DNA of 64,000 bases, from contig NZ_JAGQDE010000003.1 of assembly GCF_018069755.1 (NCBI RefSeq), forward strand, positions 310,001-374,000, written 5' to 3'. Of this stretch, positions 24,552 through 33,285 are shown one piece after another. Source of the DNA: Ideonella aquatica. GTDB taxonomy: Bacteria > Pseudomonadota > Gammaproteobacteria > Burkholderiales > Burkholderiaceae_C. Under the pieces are notes generated by a model. That model did not search any database. It had not been told where the DNA came from and saw only the letters and a program-made list of their open reading frames with translations. Both the position numbers and the translations under genes were made by a program. The first letter of the stretch is position 1. Every line of letters starts with the position of its first letter.

Positions 24552-25730
24552 ATGAGCTTCCACTTCGATCCCTACAGCCCCGCGGTCGACGCCGATCCGT
24601 TCCCGTACTACCAGACACTGCGCGACGAGCACCCCTGCTTCTGGAGCGAGGAGGCGCAGATGTGGATCCTCTCGCGCTACGCCGACATCGTCAGCGCAGG
24701 CCAGGACTGGCAGACGTATTCGTCGGCCAGCGGCAACCTGATGACCGAGCTGCCGGGCCGCGCCGGCGCCACGCTGGGCAGCTCGGATCCCCCCAAGCAC
24801 GATCGCCTGCGCGGCTTGATCCAGCATGCCTTCATGAAGCGCAACCTGCTGGCGCTGGAGGAGCCGATCCGGGCCGTGGCCAAGGAGGTGTTCGGCCAGC
24901 TGCGCGGTGTGGGCCGCTTCGACTTCAAGGACGTGTCCTCGCAGTTCACCGTCAAGGTGCTGATGGCCGCGCTGGGCCTGCCGATGGGCGATGAGGCCCT
25001 GGTGCCCGAGCAGGAGGTGCGCGAGAACGCGGTGCTGATGGTGCAGAGCGACGCCCGCACCCGGGCCAAGGGCCCCGAGCACATCGCCGCCTACAACTGG
25101 ATGCAGGACTACGCCGGCAAGGTCATCGCGATGCGCCGCGCCGAACCCCGCAACGACCTGATCAGCCACTTCGCGCTGGCCGAGGTCGACGGCGACCGCC
25201 TGGACGACCGCGAGGTGCTGCTGACCACCACCACGCTGATCATGGCCGGTGTGGAAAGCCTGGGCGGCTTCATGATGATGTTCGCCTACAACCTGGCCAC
25301 CTTCGACGAGGCGCGTCGCCAAGTGGTGGCCGACCCGGCGCTGCTGCCCGACGCGATCGAGGAGAGCCTGCGCTTCAACACCTCGGCCCAGCGCTTCCGC
25401 CGCCGGCTGATGAAGGATGTGACGCTGCATGGTCAGACCATGCGCGAAGGCGACTTCGTCTGCCTGGCCTACGGCAGCGGCAACCGCGACGAGCGCCAGT
25501 ACCCGAACCCCGACGCGTACGACATCACCCGCAAGCCGCGCGGCCACCTGGGCTTTGGCGGCGGCGTGCACGCCTGCCTGGGCACGGCGATCGCACGGCT
25601 GGCGGTGAAGATCGCCTTCGAGGAATTCCATCAGGTCGTGCCCGACTACCGCCGCGTGGCCGACCAATTGCCGTGGATGCCGTCATCCACTTTCCGCAGC
25701 CCGCTGGTCCTGGCGCTGCAGGCCCAGTAA
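24552..25730 (+). CDS. Cytochrome P450
   Basis: A 392-residue soluble class I P450 mono-oxygenase. The haem-binding loop reads HLGFGGGVHACLG with the ligand at C342; the ExxR pair is E271/R274. The I-helix motif is A232-G-V-E-S236 instead of the usual AGx(D/E)T, so Ser replaces the Thr of the acid-alcohol pair. AGAAGGAG lies ahead of the ATG. The genes for its [2Fe-2S] ferredoxin and reductase follow directly, making a complete electron-transfer operon. Substrate unknown; the AraC regulator and nearby aromatic pathways suggest an aromatic or terpenoid compound, which is inference. Confidence 0.93.
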   Translation: MSFHFDPYSPAVDADPFPYYQTLRDEHPCFWSEEAQMWILSRYADIVSAGQDWQTYSSASGNLMTELPGRAGATLGSSDPPKHDRLRGLIQHAFMKRNLLALEEPIRAVAKEVFGQLRGVGRFDFKDVSSQFTVKVLMAALGLPMGDEALVPEQEVRENAVLMVQSDARTRAKGPEHIAAYNWMQDYAGKVIAMRRAEPRNDLISHFALAEVDGDRLDDREVLLTTTTLIMAGVESLGGFMMMFAYNLATFDEARRQVVADPALLPDAIEESLRFNTSAQRFRRRLMKDVTLHGQTMREGDFVCLAYGSGNRDERQYPNPDAYDITRKPRGHLGFGGGVHACLGTAIARLAVKIAFEEFHQVVPDYRRVADQLPWMPSSTFRSPLVLALQAQ

Positions 25731-25762
25731 GCTTGCGGGCTGTGTCCCCCACTGGTCATTCC

Positions 25763-26086
25763 ATGCCCCAGATCACCTACCTCGAAGCCAACGGCAACAG
25801 CACCACGGTCGACGTGCCGGACGGCTGGAGCCTGATGCAGGCCGCTACCGCCAACGGCATCGATGGCATCCTTGGCGAATGCGGCGGCTCTTGTGCCTGC
25901 GCCACCTGTCACTGCTATGTGGACGACCTGCTGGCCAGCGTGCTGCCCGCGCCCAGCGCCGGTGAGCTCGACATGCTGGCCAACGTGGCCGCCGAGCGCC
26001 GCCCCAACAGCCGATTGTCCTGCCAGATCAAGGCCACCGCCGCGATGAACGGCGGCACGCTGACGCTGCCCGAGTGCCAGGAATGA
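25763..26086 (+). CDS. [2Fe-2S] ferredoxin, putidaredoxin/adrenodoxin type
   Basis: A 107-residue electron carrier between the reductase and the P450. Cluster ligands are C40, C46 and C49 (C-x5-C-x2-C in GECGGSCACATC) and C87. An ATG at 25763 is chosen because the family begins with a short beta strand (MPQITYLEANG). It lies 32 bp after the P450 and its stop overlaps the reductase start (ATGA). Confidence 0.94.
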   Translation: MPQITYLEANGNSTTVDVPDGWSLMQAATANGIDGILGECGGSCACATCHCYVDDLLASVLPAPSAGELDMLANVAAERRPNSRLSCQIKATAAMNGGTLTLPECQE

Positions 26087-27333
26087 GCGATGTGGCGGCG
26101 GACGGCCACATCGTCATCGTTGGCGCCGGCCAGGCCGGCACGCTGACGGCCGAGGCGCTGCGCAGCGGCGGTTTCAGCGGCGCGATCACGCTGCTGGGCG
26201 ACGAGCCGCACGGCCCCTACCACCGCCCGCCGCTGTCCAAGGCCTGGCTGGCCGGCGAGGTGGGCGATGCGCAACTGATGCTGCGCGCGCCCGAGATGTT
26301 GGCCAAAAAGGGCATCACACTGCGCACCGGCGTGCAGGTCGAGGCGATGGACCGCACCAGCGCCACGCTGCGCCTGGCCGGCGGCGAGACCCTGGCCTAC
26401 ACCGGCCTGGTGCTGGCCACCGGCGCCACGCCGCGGCGCCTGCCGCTGGACGGCGGCGATGCGCCCAACGTGCTGCCGCTGCGCAGCAAGGACGACGCGT
26501 CGGCCATCGCTGCCGCGCTGGCGCGCTGCGCCGAACAAGCGCTGCCGGTCGTGGTGATCGGAGGTGGCTTCATCGGCCTGGAAGTGGCGGCCACCGCGCG
26601 CAAGAAGGGCCTGGCCGTCACCGTGCTGGAGGCCGCGCCGCGGCTGCTCGGCCGCGTGCTGTCGCCCGGCCTGTCGGCCTGGTACGCCGCGCTGCACCGC
26701 AGCCACGGCGTGCAACTGGTGCTGGACGCGCGCATCGACCGCATCGACACCAGCGACGGTCTGGCCAGCGCCGTGGTGATGGCCGACGGCACGCGCCATG
26801 CCTGCGGCCTGGTGGTGCTGGGTGTCGGTGTGTCGGCCAACGACGGTCTGGCCGCCGCGGCCGGCCTGGCCTGCGAGCGCGGCATCATCGTCGACGCCTG
26901 CGGCCGCACGGCCGACCCGCGCATCGTGGCCGCCGGCGACTGCACCGCGCGCCGCCTGGACGACGGCAGCCTGCTGCGCCTGGAGTCGGTGCAGAACGCC
27001 ACCGAGCAGGCCAAGTCGGCCGCGGCCGCGCTGCTGGGCCAGCCGCGGCCCTTCACCGCCACGCCCTGGTTCTGGTCCGACCAGTACAACAAGAAGCTGC
27101 AGATGGCCGGTCTGTCGGCCGGCGCCGACGCCTGGGCGGTGCGCGGCGACATGGACAGCGGCGCCAGCTTCTCGGTCTACCACTACCGTGGCGGCCGCCT
27201 GATCGCGGTGGACTCGGTCAACGCGGCCAAGGACCACCTGCAGGCGCGCAAGCTGCTGGATGCGGGCGTGTCGCCCACGCCGGCCCAGGCCTCAGACAGC
27301 CGCTTCGACCTGGGCAGCCTGCTGGCTGCCTGA
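26083..27333 (+). CDS. Ferredoxin reductase, putidaredoxin reductase type (FAD/NADH)
   Basis: A 416-residue flavoprotein that passes electrons from NAD(P)H to the ferredoxin. The FAD-binding GxGxxG is at the N-terminus (IVIVGAGQAGTLTAEAL), the NAD-binding site reads VVVIGGGFIGLEVAATA (about 156-172), and a C-terminal reductase domain follows (about 325-416, from FWSDQYN). The start overlaps the ferredoxin stop. The last 42 bp overlap the convergent MFS gene. Confidence 0.94.
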   Translation: MSDVAADGHIVIVGAGQAGTLTAEALRSGGFSGAITLLGDEPHGPYHRPPLSKAWLAGEVGDAQLMLRAPEMLAKKGITLRTGVQVEAMDRTSATLRLAGGETLAYTGLVLATGATPRRLPLDGGDAPNVLPLRSKDDASAIAAALARCAEQALPVVVIGGGFIGLEVAATARKKGLAVTVLEAAPRLLGRVLSPGLSAWYAALHRSHGVQLVLDARIDRIDTSDGLASAVVMADGTRHACGLVVLGVGVSANDGLAAAAGLACERGIIVDACGRTADPRIVAAGDCTARRLDDGSLLRLESVQNATEQAKSAAAALLGQPRPFTATPWFWSDQYNKKLQMAGLSAGADAWAVRGDMDSGASFSVYHYRGGRLIAVDSVNAAKDHLQARKLLDAGVSPTPAQASDSRFDLGSLLAA

Positions 27334-28485
27334 GCGCAGGGCCTGCGCCGCGCCGACCAGCAGCACCGCTGCCAGCGCCCACAGCGCCACGGGCAACCAC
27401 GCCAGCCAGGGCTGCACCGCCGGCTGCTGCGGCCACTGCGCCGCGACCACGGCGATGCGCAGCAAGGCGGCCAGCGCCAGCAGCGACGACAGGCCAGCGC
27501 TGCTGAGCCCCTCGCGCCCGGTGTGGCCAAAGCGCACGGCGGCCGTCCAGGCGCTGACCATCACCACGCCCCAGGCCGCGCCGCTGAGCGCCTGGCCCAG
27601 CGCCAGCCAGGCCATGGCCGGCGCCCATGCTGCCAGCGCCGCGCCCAGCGCCGCCAGGGCCGCGCCGGCGCCCAGCGCCGTCACCGCGCCCAGACGCCGT
27701 GTCAGCTCACCCGCCGGCCACAGCGCCAGCGCAAACGCCACCCAGAACAGGGACAGCCAGCCGGGCAAGTCGGCCGCTGTGGCAAAGCGCAGGTACATCG
27801 GCGTGGCGTTGAGCTGCGCATGCGCTTGGAAGCCCAGGCCCAGCGCCGCCGCTGCTGCCAGGAACACGATCAGCGCCGCGCCCCTGCGCGGCAGGGTGCC
27901 TCTGGCTGCGGGCGCGGGCGGTGGCAGCTGACGCTCCACCCGCAGCAGCGCCAGCGTGGCGGCCAGCAGCGCCATGCTGGCCAGCACGAAGGGCAGGCGC
28001 GCATCGCCGCCGCGCAGCTGCACCGTCAGCCAGGGCCCCAGCGCACTGGCCAGCGCCAGTCCCAGCGACCACCAGGCCAGCAGGCGCGGCAGCGCCGGTC
28101 GGGCCGCACGTTGGCCCAGCAGCGCGGCCACCGGCGCGCGCAGTGCCGCCGAGCTGATCGCCCACACCGCGGTGGCGACCAGCATCCATGTCGCAGCGCC
28201 CGAGCCCGCCAGAAACGGCAGCGCTAGAAAGGCCACCGCCGACACCGCGGTGGCGCCCAGCAGCCACGGCCCCAGGCGATGCAGCGCGCTGCCGGCCCGG
28301 TCTGCCGCCACGCCGGCCGCCAGGTCGGCCAGCACAAACACCGCCTGGTCGGCCACCAGCAGCACCGGCAGCCACATGGGCGCCAAGCCCGCCTGGGCCA
28401 GCAGCGCAGGCAGAAAGGCCACGTAGACCGTCCAGGTCAGGGTGAAGCAGCACTGCAGCGCGGCAAGGGTGAGGCCGGTCGACAT
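27292..28485 (-). CDS. Major facilitator superfamily transporter
   Basis: A 397-residue membrane protein with about twelve hydrophobic helices and the cytoplasmic-loop motif between helices 2 and 3 (GVAADRAGSALHRLG). Secondary carrier; substrate not recognisable. It is 13 bp downstream of the alpha/beta hydrolase on the same strand, so the two probably form an operon. Its 3' end overlaps the ferredoxin reductase gene on the other strand by 42 bp. Confidence 0.88.
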   Translation of the reverse strand: MSTGLTLAALQCCFTLTWTVYVAFLPALLAQAGLAPMWLPVLLVADQAVFVLADLAAGVAADRAGSALHRLGPWLLGATAVSAVAFLALPFLAGSGAATWMLVATAVWAISSAALRAPVAALLGQRAARPALPRLLAWWSLGLALASALGPWLTVQLRGGDARLPFVLASMALLAATLALLRVERQLPPPAPAARGTLPRRGAALIVFLAAAAALGLGFQAHAQLNATPMYLRFATAADLPGWLSLFWVAFALALWPAGELTRRLGAVTALGAGAALAALGAALAAWAPAMAWLALGQALSGAAWGVVMVSAWTAAVRFGHTGREGLSSAGLSSLLALAALLRIAVVAAQWPQQPAVQPWLAWLPVALWALAAVLLVGAAQALRSGSQQAAQVEAAV

Positions 28486-28498
28486 CGCGGGCCCGCCC

Positions 28499-29227
28499 CT
28501 ACAGCGTGGTCAGCCAGGCGGCCAGCGCCGCCGTCACCGCCTGGGGCGCCTCCATGGGCGCCATGTGGCCGCAGTGCGGCACATCCACGCGGCTGACCGG
28601 GCCGGCCACCATCGCAGCCATCTCGTCATGGCGGGCCGGCGGGCTCCAGGCGTCCTGCGCGCCGGTCAGCAGCAGCGTGGGCACGGTCACCGTGCGCAGC
28701 GTGGCGCTGGCGTCGGGGCGGTGCAGCAGGGCGTGGATCTGCGCGGCCTGGTGATCGGGGGTGCGCCGGGCCAGCATGGCCACCACCGCCTCAGCCAGCG
28801 GGGTGTCCAGGCGATCGGGGTGGACCATGCCCTGCACCCAGTCGCGGGCCATGGCGCTCATGCCCTGGCGGCGGGCGATGTCCAGCAGGCGTTGGCGGCC
28901 GGCGCGTTCGGCCTGGCCGGCCTCGCCGCCCGGCAGCGGGTGCCAGCCGGTGTCCATCAGTGCCAGACCGGCCACGCGCTGCGGTGCCAGGTGCCACAGC
29001 TCGGCGGCCACCCGGCCACCCATCGAGTGGCCCACCACGGCCAAGCGATCCAGGCCGGCCGCATCGGCCAGCTGCAGGGCGCGCTCGGCCATGGTGGTCA
29101 GCGCGTCGGCCAGTCCGTACTCGGCCACCAGGCAGCGGCGGTCGCGACCGAGCGCGGCGGTCTGGGCGGCCCAGACCTCGGCGTCGCACAGCAGGCCGGG
29201 CAGGAAGAGCAGGGCGGGGGCGGTCAT
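28499..29227 (-). CDS. Alpha/beta-fold hydrolase
   Basis: A 242-residue hydrolase without signal peptide. The nucleophile elbow is GHSMGG (about 65-70), the acid lies in TGAQDAWSPP (about 191), and the histidine in DVPHCGHMAPMEAP (about 217-221). A short helical cap occupies about 105-165. The fold includes esterases, C-C hydrolases and lactonases, so the substrate is open. Co-directional with the MFS gene that follows. Confidence 0.88.
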   Translation of the reverse strand: MTAPALLFLPGLLCDAEVWAAQTAALGRDRRCLVAEYGLADALTTMAERALQLADAAGLDRLAVVGHSMGGRVAAELWHLAPQRVAGLALMDTGWHPLPGGEAGQAERAGRQRLLDIARRQGMSAMARDWVQGMVHPDRLDTPLAEAVVAMLARRTPDHQAAQIHALLHRPDASATLRTVTVPTLLLTGAQDAWSPPARHDEMAAMVAGPVSRVDVPHCGHMAPMEAPQAVTAALAAWLTTL

Positions 29228-29272
29228 CGGCGGGGCTCCATGTCAGCCCCGCAGCGTACCGCGTCGGCAGAC

Positions 29273-29632
29273 TCAGACGGTCGAGCCGACGTCCTTCTTC
29301 AGGCCCAGGATGGCCGAGCCGACGGCGCTGGTGGCATTGGCGTAGGGGGTTCCGGCGCCCAGCATGCCTTCGGCCTTGCTGTACAGGCCCTGGTTGATCG
29401 CGGTGGCCACGGCGCCGGCCTCGCGGTGGAAGGCGGCGTGCTTGGTGACCACGTCCTTGTAGGCCGGCAACTGGCTCCAGCGGGTCTTGGCCTCGCCATG
29501 CAGCCACTGGCCCAGGGGGCAGCAGTTGTCGGCGCTGACGGTGCGCACATCCATCTGCTCCTTCTTGGCGATGGCCATGCGCAGCTTGACTTTCCATTCG
29601 GCGTGGGCCTGGGCGGCCTGGGTCAGATCCAT
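29273..29632 (-). CDS. Stand-alone CZB (chemoreceptor zinc-binding) domain protein
   Basis: The 119-residue product is a single CZB domain. The four zinc ligands are all present: H10 (HAEWK), C37 (in NCCPLGQWL), H65 and H69 (HAAFH). CZB usually sits at the end of chemoreceptors or diguanylate cyclases, where it senses zinc or hypochlorous acid through the Zn-Cys core. Here it has no attached effector and no membrane segment, so it would act through a partner. It lies alone, 45 bp upstream of the hydrolase gene. Confidence 0.88.
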   Translation of the reverse strand: MDLTQAAQAHAEWKVKLRMAIAKKEQMDVRTVSADNCCPLGQWLHGEAKTRWSQLPAYKDVVTKHAAFHREAGAVATAINQGLYSKAEGMLGAGTPYANATSAVGSAILGLKKDVGSTV

Positions 29633-29696
29633 GGGGGTCCTCAGGGTTGTTCAGCGTTGCTGATCGTCCACCGGGACGCGGTGTTGAGTCCCTGAC

Positions 29697-31013
29697 TCAG
29701 CCCAGCGTGACATCTGCCTCGGCCCGCAGGCCGGGATGGGCCTGCGACAGGCGCAGGCGCCCGCCATGGGCCTCGGCCACCAGGCGGCACAGCGTCAAGC
29801 CCAGGCCGACGCCGCCAGCCGTGCGGGTGCGTGCGCTGTCGGGCCGGTAGAAGGGCTCGGACAGGCGCTGCAAGTGGGCGTCATCGACGCCAGCGCCGTG
29901 GTCGCGCACCGCGATGTGGATGGTGTTGCCGTCGCGGCGCAGCAGCAGTTCGGGCGGCAGCGGTGCATCGCCGGCGTGGCGCAGCGCGTTGTCCAGCAGG
30001 TTGCGCAGCAGCAGGCGGAGACGGGAAGGATCGACCGCCACGCGGTCCAGATCGCCCTGGCTGTCCATGCGCACCTGCGCCGCTGCCGCGTGGCGCTGCG
30101 ACAGCTCCTGCAGCACCCCCTGCGCCAGCGTCGGCAGGTCGGTGGGCTCGCGCTGCAGCGCGGCATGTCGGCTGGCCAGGCGTTCGCTCTCGAGCAGGTC
30201 GGTGATCAGGCTGGCCATCTCCTGCAGGTCGCGCAGCAGCGCGGCGCGCTGGGCGCCGGCCTCGCCCTCCTCGGGCAGCAGCTCGGCGTTCAGGCGGGCG
30301 CGGGTGAGCGGGCTGCGCAGTTCATGGCTGATGGCCAGCAGCAGGGCGCGCTTGGCTTCCAGCATGCGGTGGATGTCCTGGCCCATGGTGTTGATCGTTT
30401 GCGCCAGCGTGCCCAGCTCATCAGGCGCATGCGCATGACGCACCGGGATGGGCTGGCTGAAATCGCCCTGGCCAAAGCGCTGGGCGCCGGCGCCGATGTC
30501 GTCCAGCGGGCGCAGCAGGCGCCGCAGCGTCCACCAGGCCAGCGAGACCGCGCCCAACAGCGCCAGCAGCACGCCCACGAAGAAGCGCGGGCGGCGCTCG
30601 ATGGCGCCGCTGTCCAGGCCAAAGTGCAGCACATGGCCGTCGGCGGTGGTGGCGCTCAGCAGCTGGGCCAGACCGCGCTCGGGTTCCTTCACCGCGGCGG
30701 GGTGCGAGTTCCACTGCAGCCGCGGCCCGTCGATGCGCAGCGTCAGCGGCAGTCGCTCGACCAGGGCCTGGGCGCGCGCCAGGTCAGGCGTGTCGCCGCC
30801 GCCGGTGACGTCCTGCGCCAGATGGGCCAGGTAGTCGGTCAGCAGCGGCCGCGCGGCATCGCGCCAGCCCACCGCGAAGGCGCGCTGCGCGCCGAAGGCG
30901 AACATGGCCGACACCGCCAGGCCCAGCAGGCCGAAGACCACCAGGATGCGCCACTTGATCGAGTGCGCCAGGTGCTGGCGTGCGCGGCGGTGCCAGCGCG
31001 TGGGCGTGCTCAT
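29697..31013 (-). CDS. Sensor histidine kinase of a CpxA-like two-component system
   Basis: A 438-residue kinase: membrane helix (about 22-45), periplasmic domain (46-142), second helix (143-163), HAMP (164-220), HisKA with phospho-acceptor H230 (AISHELRSPLTRARL), and HATPase with N-box (RNLLDNALRHA) and G2 (GGVGLGLTL). Its start overlaps the response regulator stop by 4 bp. With the Spy/CpxP-like gene upstream this resembles the Cpx envelope-stress system (inference from arrangement). Confidence 0.93.
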   Translation of the reverse strand: MSTPTRWHRRARQHLAHSIKWRILVVFGLLGLAVSAMFAFGAQRAFAVGWRDAARPLLTDYLAHLAQDVTGGGDTPDLARAQALVERLPLTLRIDGPRLQWNSHPAAVKEPERGLAQLLSATTADGHVLHFGLDSGAIERRPRFFVGVLLALLGAVSLAWWTLRRLLRPLDDIGAGAQRFGQGDFSQPIPVRHAHAPDELGTLAQTINTMGQDIHRMLEAKRALLLAISHELRSPLTRARLNAELLPEEGEAGAQRAALLRDLQEMASLITDLLESERLASRHAALQREPTDLPTLAQGVLQELSQRHAAAAQVRMDSQGDLDRVAVDPSRLRLLLRNLLDNALRHAGDAPLPPELLLRRDGNTIHIAVRDHGAGVDDAHLQRLSEPFYRPDSARTRTAGGVGLGLTLCRLVAEAHGGRLRLSQAHPGLRAEADVTLG

Positions 31014-31693
31014 GCGTCGGCCCGCGGCAGCGCCAGCGTGTAGCCGGCGTTGCGCAGCGTCTTGATCGCCTCCAGCGGCTCGAGCTTGCGGCGCAGGCGG
31101 CTGACGACAATGTCCACCGCGCGGGTGTAGAGATCGGCCTCGTGGCCGCGCAGCGCATTGAGGATGTCGTCGCGGCTGAAGATGCGGCCAGGCTCGCGGG
31201 CCAGCATCAGCAGCAGCTCGTACTCGCTGCCGGTCAGCTCGACCGGCTGGCCCTGGCGCAGCACGCTGCGCCGCGCCGGGTCAATCTGCAGACCGTCGAA
31301 GCGCAGCGTGGCCGGGTCGGCGGCGGGCCGAGCCACGCGGCGGCGCAGCACGGTCTGCACCCGGGCCACCAGCTCGCGTGGTTCGAAGGGCTTGGGCAGG
31401 TAATCGTCGGCGCCCAGCTCCAGGCCCACCACGCGGTCCATCACATCGCCGCGGGCGGTGAGCATGATGATCGGCAGGTCCGAGTCCTTGCGGATCGTGC
31501 GGCACAGCTCGAAGCCGTCCATCTCGGGCAGCATCACATCCAGGATCGCGGCGTCGAAGCCGCCGGCCCTCAGCCGCGCCAGGCCGGCGCTGGGGCGCAC
31601 GGCCTGCTCCAGGTCCAGCTCGTAGCGGCGGAAGTAGGCGGCCAGCGGCGGGCCCAGCTGCTCGTCGTCGTCAATCAGCAGGATGCGGGGCAT
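31010..31693 (-). CDS. OmpR/PhoB-family response regulator (CpxR-like)
   Basis: A 227-residue regulator. The receiver domain has acidic pocket D8-D10, phospho-acceptor D52 (AAILDVMLPEMDG) and the conserved Lys in LPKPFEP. The C-terminal winged helix is at about 128-225 (LTGSEYELLLMLAREPG, ending NAGYTLALP). Coupled to the kinase by a 4-bp overlap. The preceding small gene overlaps its start by 23 bp. Confidence 0.95.
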   Translation of the reverse strand: MPRILLIDDDEQLGPPLAAYFRRYELDLEQAVRPSAGLARLRAGGFDAAILDVMLPEMDGFELCRTIRKDSDLPIIMLTARGDVMDRVVGLELGADDYLPKPFEPRELVARVQTVLRRRVARPAADPATLRFDGLQIDPARRSVLRQGQPVELTGSEYELLLMLAREPGRIFSRDDILNALRGHEADLYTRAVDIVVSRLRRKLEPLEAIKTLRNAGYTLALPRADA

Positions 31694-31973
31694 GGGCCAT
31701 TCTATGGAGGCGGTGGCGCACGATCAGCCGGCGCAGCTGCTGCCGGGCCGGCGCGGCCAGCGCATCGAAGCGCTCGCCGGCCGACAGCAGCGCGGCTGCG
31801 TCCAGGCCCGGCCGCGCGGCGGCCAGGTCCAACGCGGCCGCGCGGTCGAATCGCGGGCCCCACAGCAGGTCGAGCCAGTCAACGTGCGGGTCGGCGCTGC
31901 CGGCCAGCAGCGCCAGCGCCGGCTCGGCCTTCAAACGCGGGGCCAGGCGTTCAGCCACGGCCCCACCAGCCAC
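31671..31973 (-). CDS. Small hypothetical protein inside the Cpx-like operon
   Basis: A 100-residue frame that overlaps the Spy-like gene by 23 bp at its start and the response regulator by 23 bp at its end, as co-translated genes do. It is Ala/Leu/Arg-rich, without signal peptide or membrane helix, with DWLDLLWGPRFDRAAALDLAAARPG in its middle and a basic helical C-terminus. No family recognised. Without it the operon would have a gap of about 257 bp, so it is probably real. Confidence 0.6.
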   Translation of the reverse strand: MAGGAVAERLAPRLKAEPALALLAGSADPHVDWLDLLWGPRFDRAAALDLAAARPGLDAAALLSAGERFDALAAPARQQLRRLIVRHRLHRMAHAPHPAD

Positions 31974-32415
31974 CGTGGCGGCGCTCGCTCATGAACTGCC
32001 GCACTTTGGCCTGCTGCTCGGGGTTCAGGCTGTCGTAGAAGTCGCCCAGTGCGGCGATCACCTTGGGGCTGCCGCTCTGCACGGCCTGCGTCTTCTGGTC
32101 GAGCCAGGCCTGGGCCTTGCTGCGGTCCAGCGTGGGGCCGGCGATCAGCGACTGCAGCTCGGCCTTGGGCTCGGCACTGCCGCGCATCGCCTGGCGCTGG
32201 GCGATCAGTTCATCGGCCAGCACGCCCAGCTTGGCCTTCTGGGCCTCGGTCAGGTCGAGCTTGCCGGCGATGCGGTCCACCGCCTTGCCGCGCATCGCCG
32301 TGACCTGCTCGTCGCTCATCGGACCGTGGGGGCGGTGGCCGCAGGCGGCCAAGCCGCCCAGCGTGACCACGCCAATGAAGGCGCCGATGACGGTGCGCTT
32401 GATCCAGGGTTTCAT
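31951..32415 (-). CDS. Spy/CpxP-like periplasmic lipoprotein (heavy-metal sensor family)
   Basis: A 154-residue exported protein. The signal ends in a lipobox (LGGLAAC, C25), so it is likely lipid-anchored, unlike soluble E. coli CpxP and Spy. Two LTxxQ-type motifs typical of the family are seen (LDLTEAQKAKL at 53-63 and LNPEQQAKVRQF at 130-141), with long helices between. It probably tunes the downstream kinase or acts as a periplasmic chaperone. First gene of the Spy-unknown-regulator-kinase unit. Confidence 0.85.
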   Translation of the reverse strand: MKPWIKRTVIGAFIGVVTLGGLAACGHRPHGPMSDEQVTAMRGKAVDRIAGKLDLTEAQKAKLGVLADELIAQRQAMRGSAEPKAELQSLIAGPTLDRSKAQAWLDQKTQAVQSGSPKVIAALGDFYDSLNPEQQAKVRQFMSERRHGGWWGRG

Positions 32416-32521
32416 TTCAGGGCTCCAATCGAAGGGGTTGTCGATGGAGCCCATGGTGCCCAGGGCGGCCGCGCCGCGGGTGTCAGCGCGGTCGCGGTGT
32501 TTGTCGTTTTGTTTCGACCGC

Positions 32522-33190
32522 TCAGGGCAGCCGGGGACCGTAGATCTTGTACGGGCCGGACAGGCCGGCCGTGTCGCTCTCGAAGCGGACCTGGCTGTCC
32601 TTGCCGACCAGCGGCGACTCGAAGACCAGCACCAGCTGTTCACCAACCTCGCTGGCGTCCAGGCAGCGGGCGAACTGGAAGCGCACCATGCTGCCGGCGC
32701 CTGGCGTGCGCCGTACCTTCTTGCCGGCGACATCGGCCGCCGGGGACGAGTCGGTGCGGCGGGCGGCATAGACCGGCAGTGGCGCCGGGTAGTTGAAGTT
32801 GTAGATCCGGAATGCGCAGATCTTGGCGGTCGCGGTGGACGACATGACCACCTGCGCATTCGAGGCGCACTTGGTGGTGGAGAAGGTGCTGTTGCCGATC
32901 ACCTGCGTGAACACGCCGCTGGCCACGTTGCTGCCGATGTTGAATGAGAAGGGCACGGTGTACGTCAGCACCGTCGCACCCGAGAGGTCCGGGTTGGTGT
33001 CGGCATTGGTCGGCGGCAGGTTGTAGCCCACCCCCGGCTGCAGGTTGGTGAAGACCTCGGGCTGGACATCGCCGACGCCCTGCGTGCTGGGATTGGTCGG
33101 GCAGTTGGTGCCTGGACCGGCGGCCAGCGCGCCCGTGGACAGCGCGGTGAGTGCGGCCGCGGCCAGCAGGAGCGTAAGGTGGCGGGACAT
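32522..33190 (-). CDS. Secreted protein of unknown function
   Basis: A 222-residue exported protein with a clear signal peptide (about 1-24, ending GALAA). GGAG lies 6 bases before the chosen ATG. The mature part is polar and beta-rich, with four cysteines (about 30, 108, 125 and 176) that could form two disulfides. It has a Gly/Asn/Thr-rich first half (NLQPGVGYNLPPTNADTNPDLSG) and a C-terminal half with alternating strands. No family recognised. It lies 95 bp downstream of the Ser/Thr kinase on the same strand. Confidence 0.7.
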   Translation of the reverse strand: MSRHLTLLLAAAALTALSTGALAAGPGTNCPTNPSTQGVGDVQPEVFTNLQPGVGYNLPPTNADTNPDLSGATVLTYTVPFSFNIGSNVASGVFTQVIGNSTFSTTKCASNAQVVMSSTATAKICAFRIYNFNYPAPLPVYAARRTDSSPAADVAGKKVRRTPGAGSMVRFQFARCLDASEVGEQLVLVFESPLVGKDSQVRFESDTAGLSGPYKIYGPRLP

Positions 33191-33285
33191 GGTCATCTCC
33201 AGAAGGGGTGTGCCTTGGACAACGCAGGATGCGCTGCAAACCCGGACATGCTGGCCGCGTTCGCCGGTGACAGGCAAGGTTCGGA

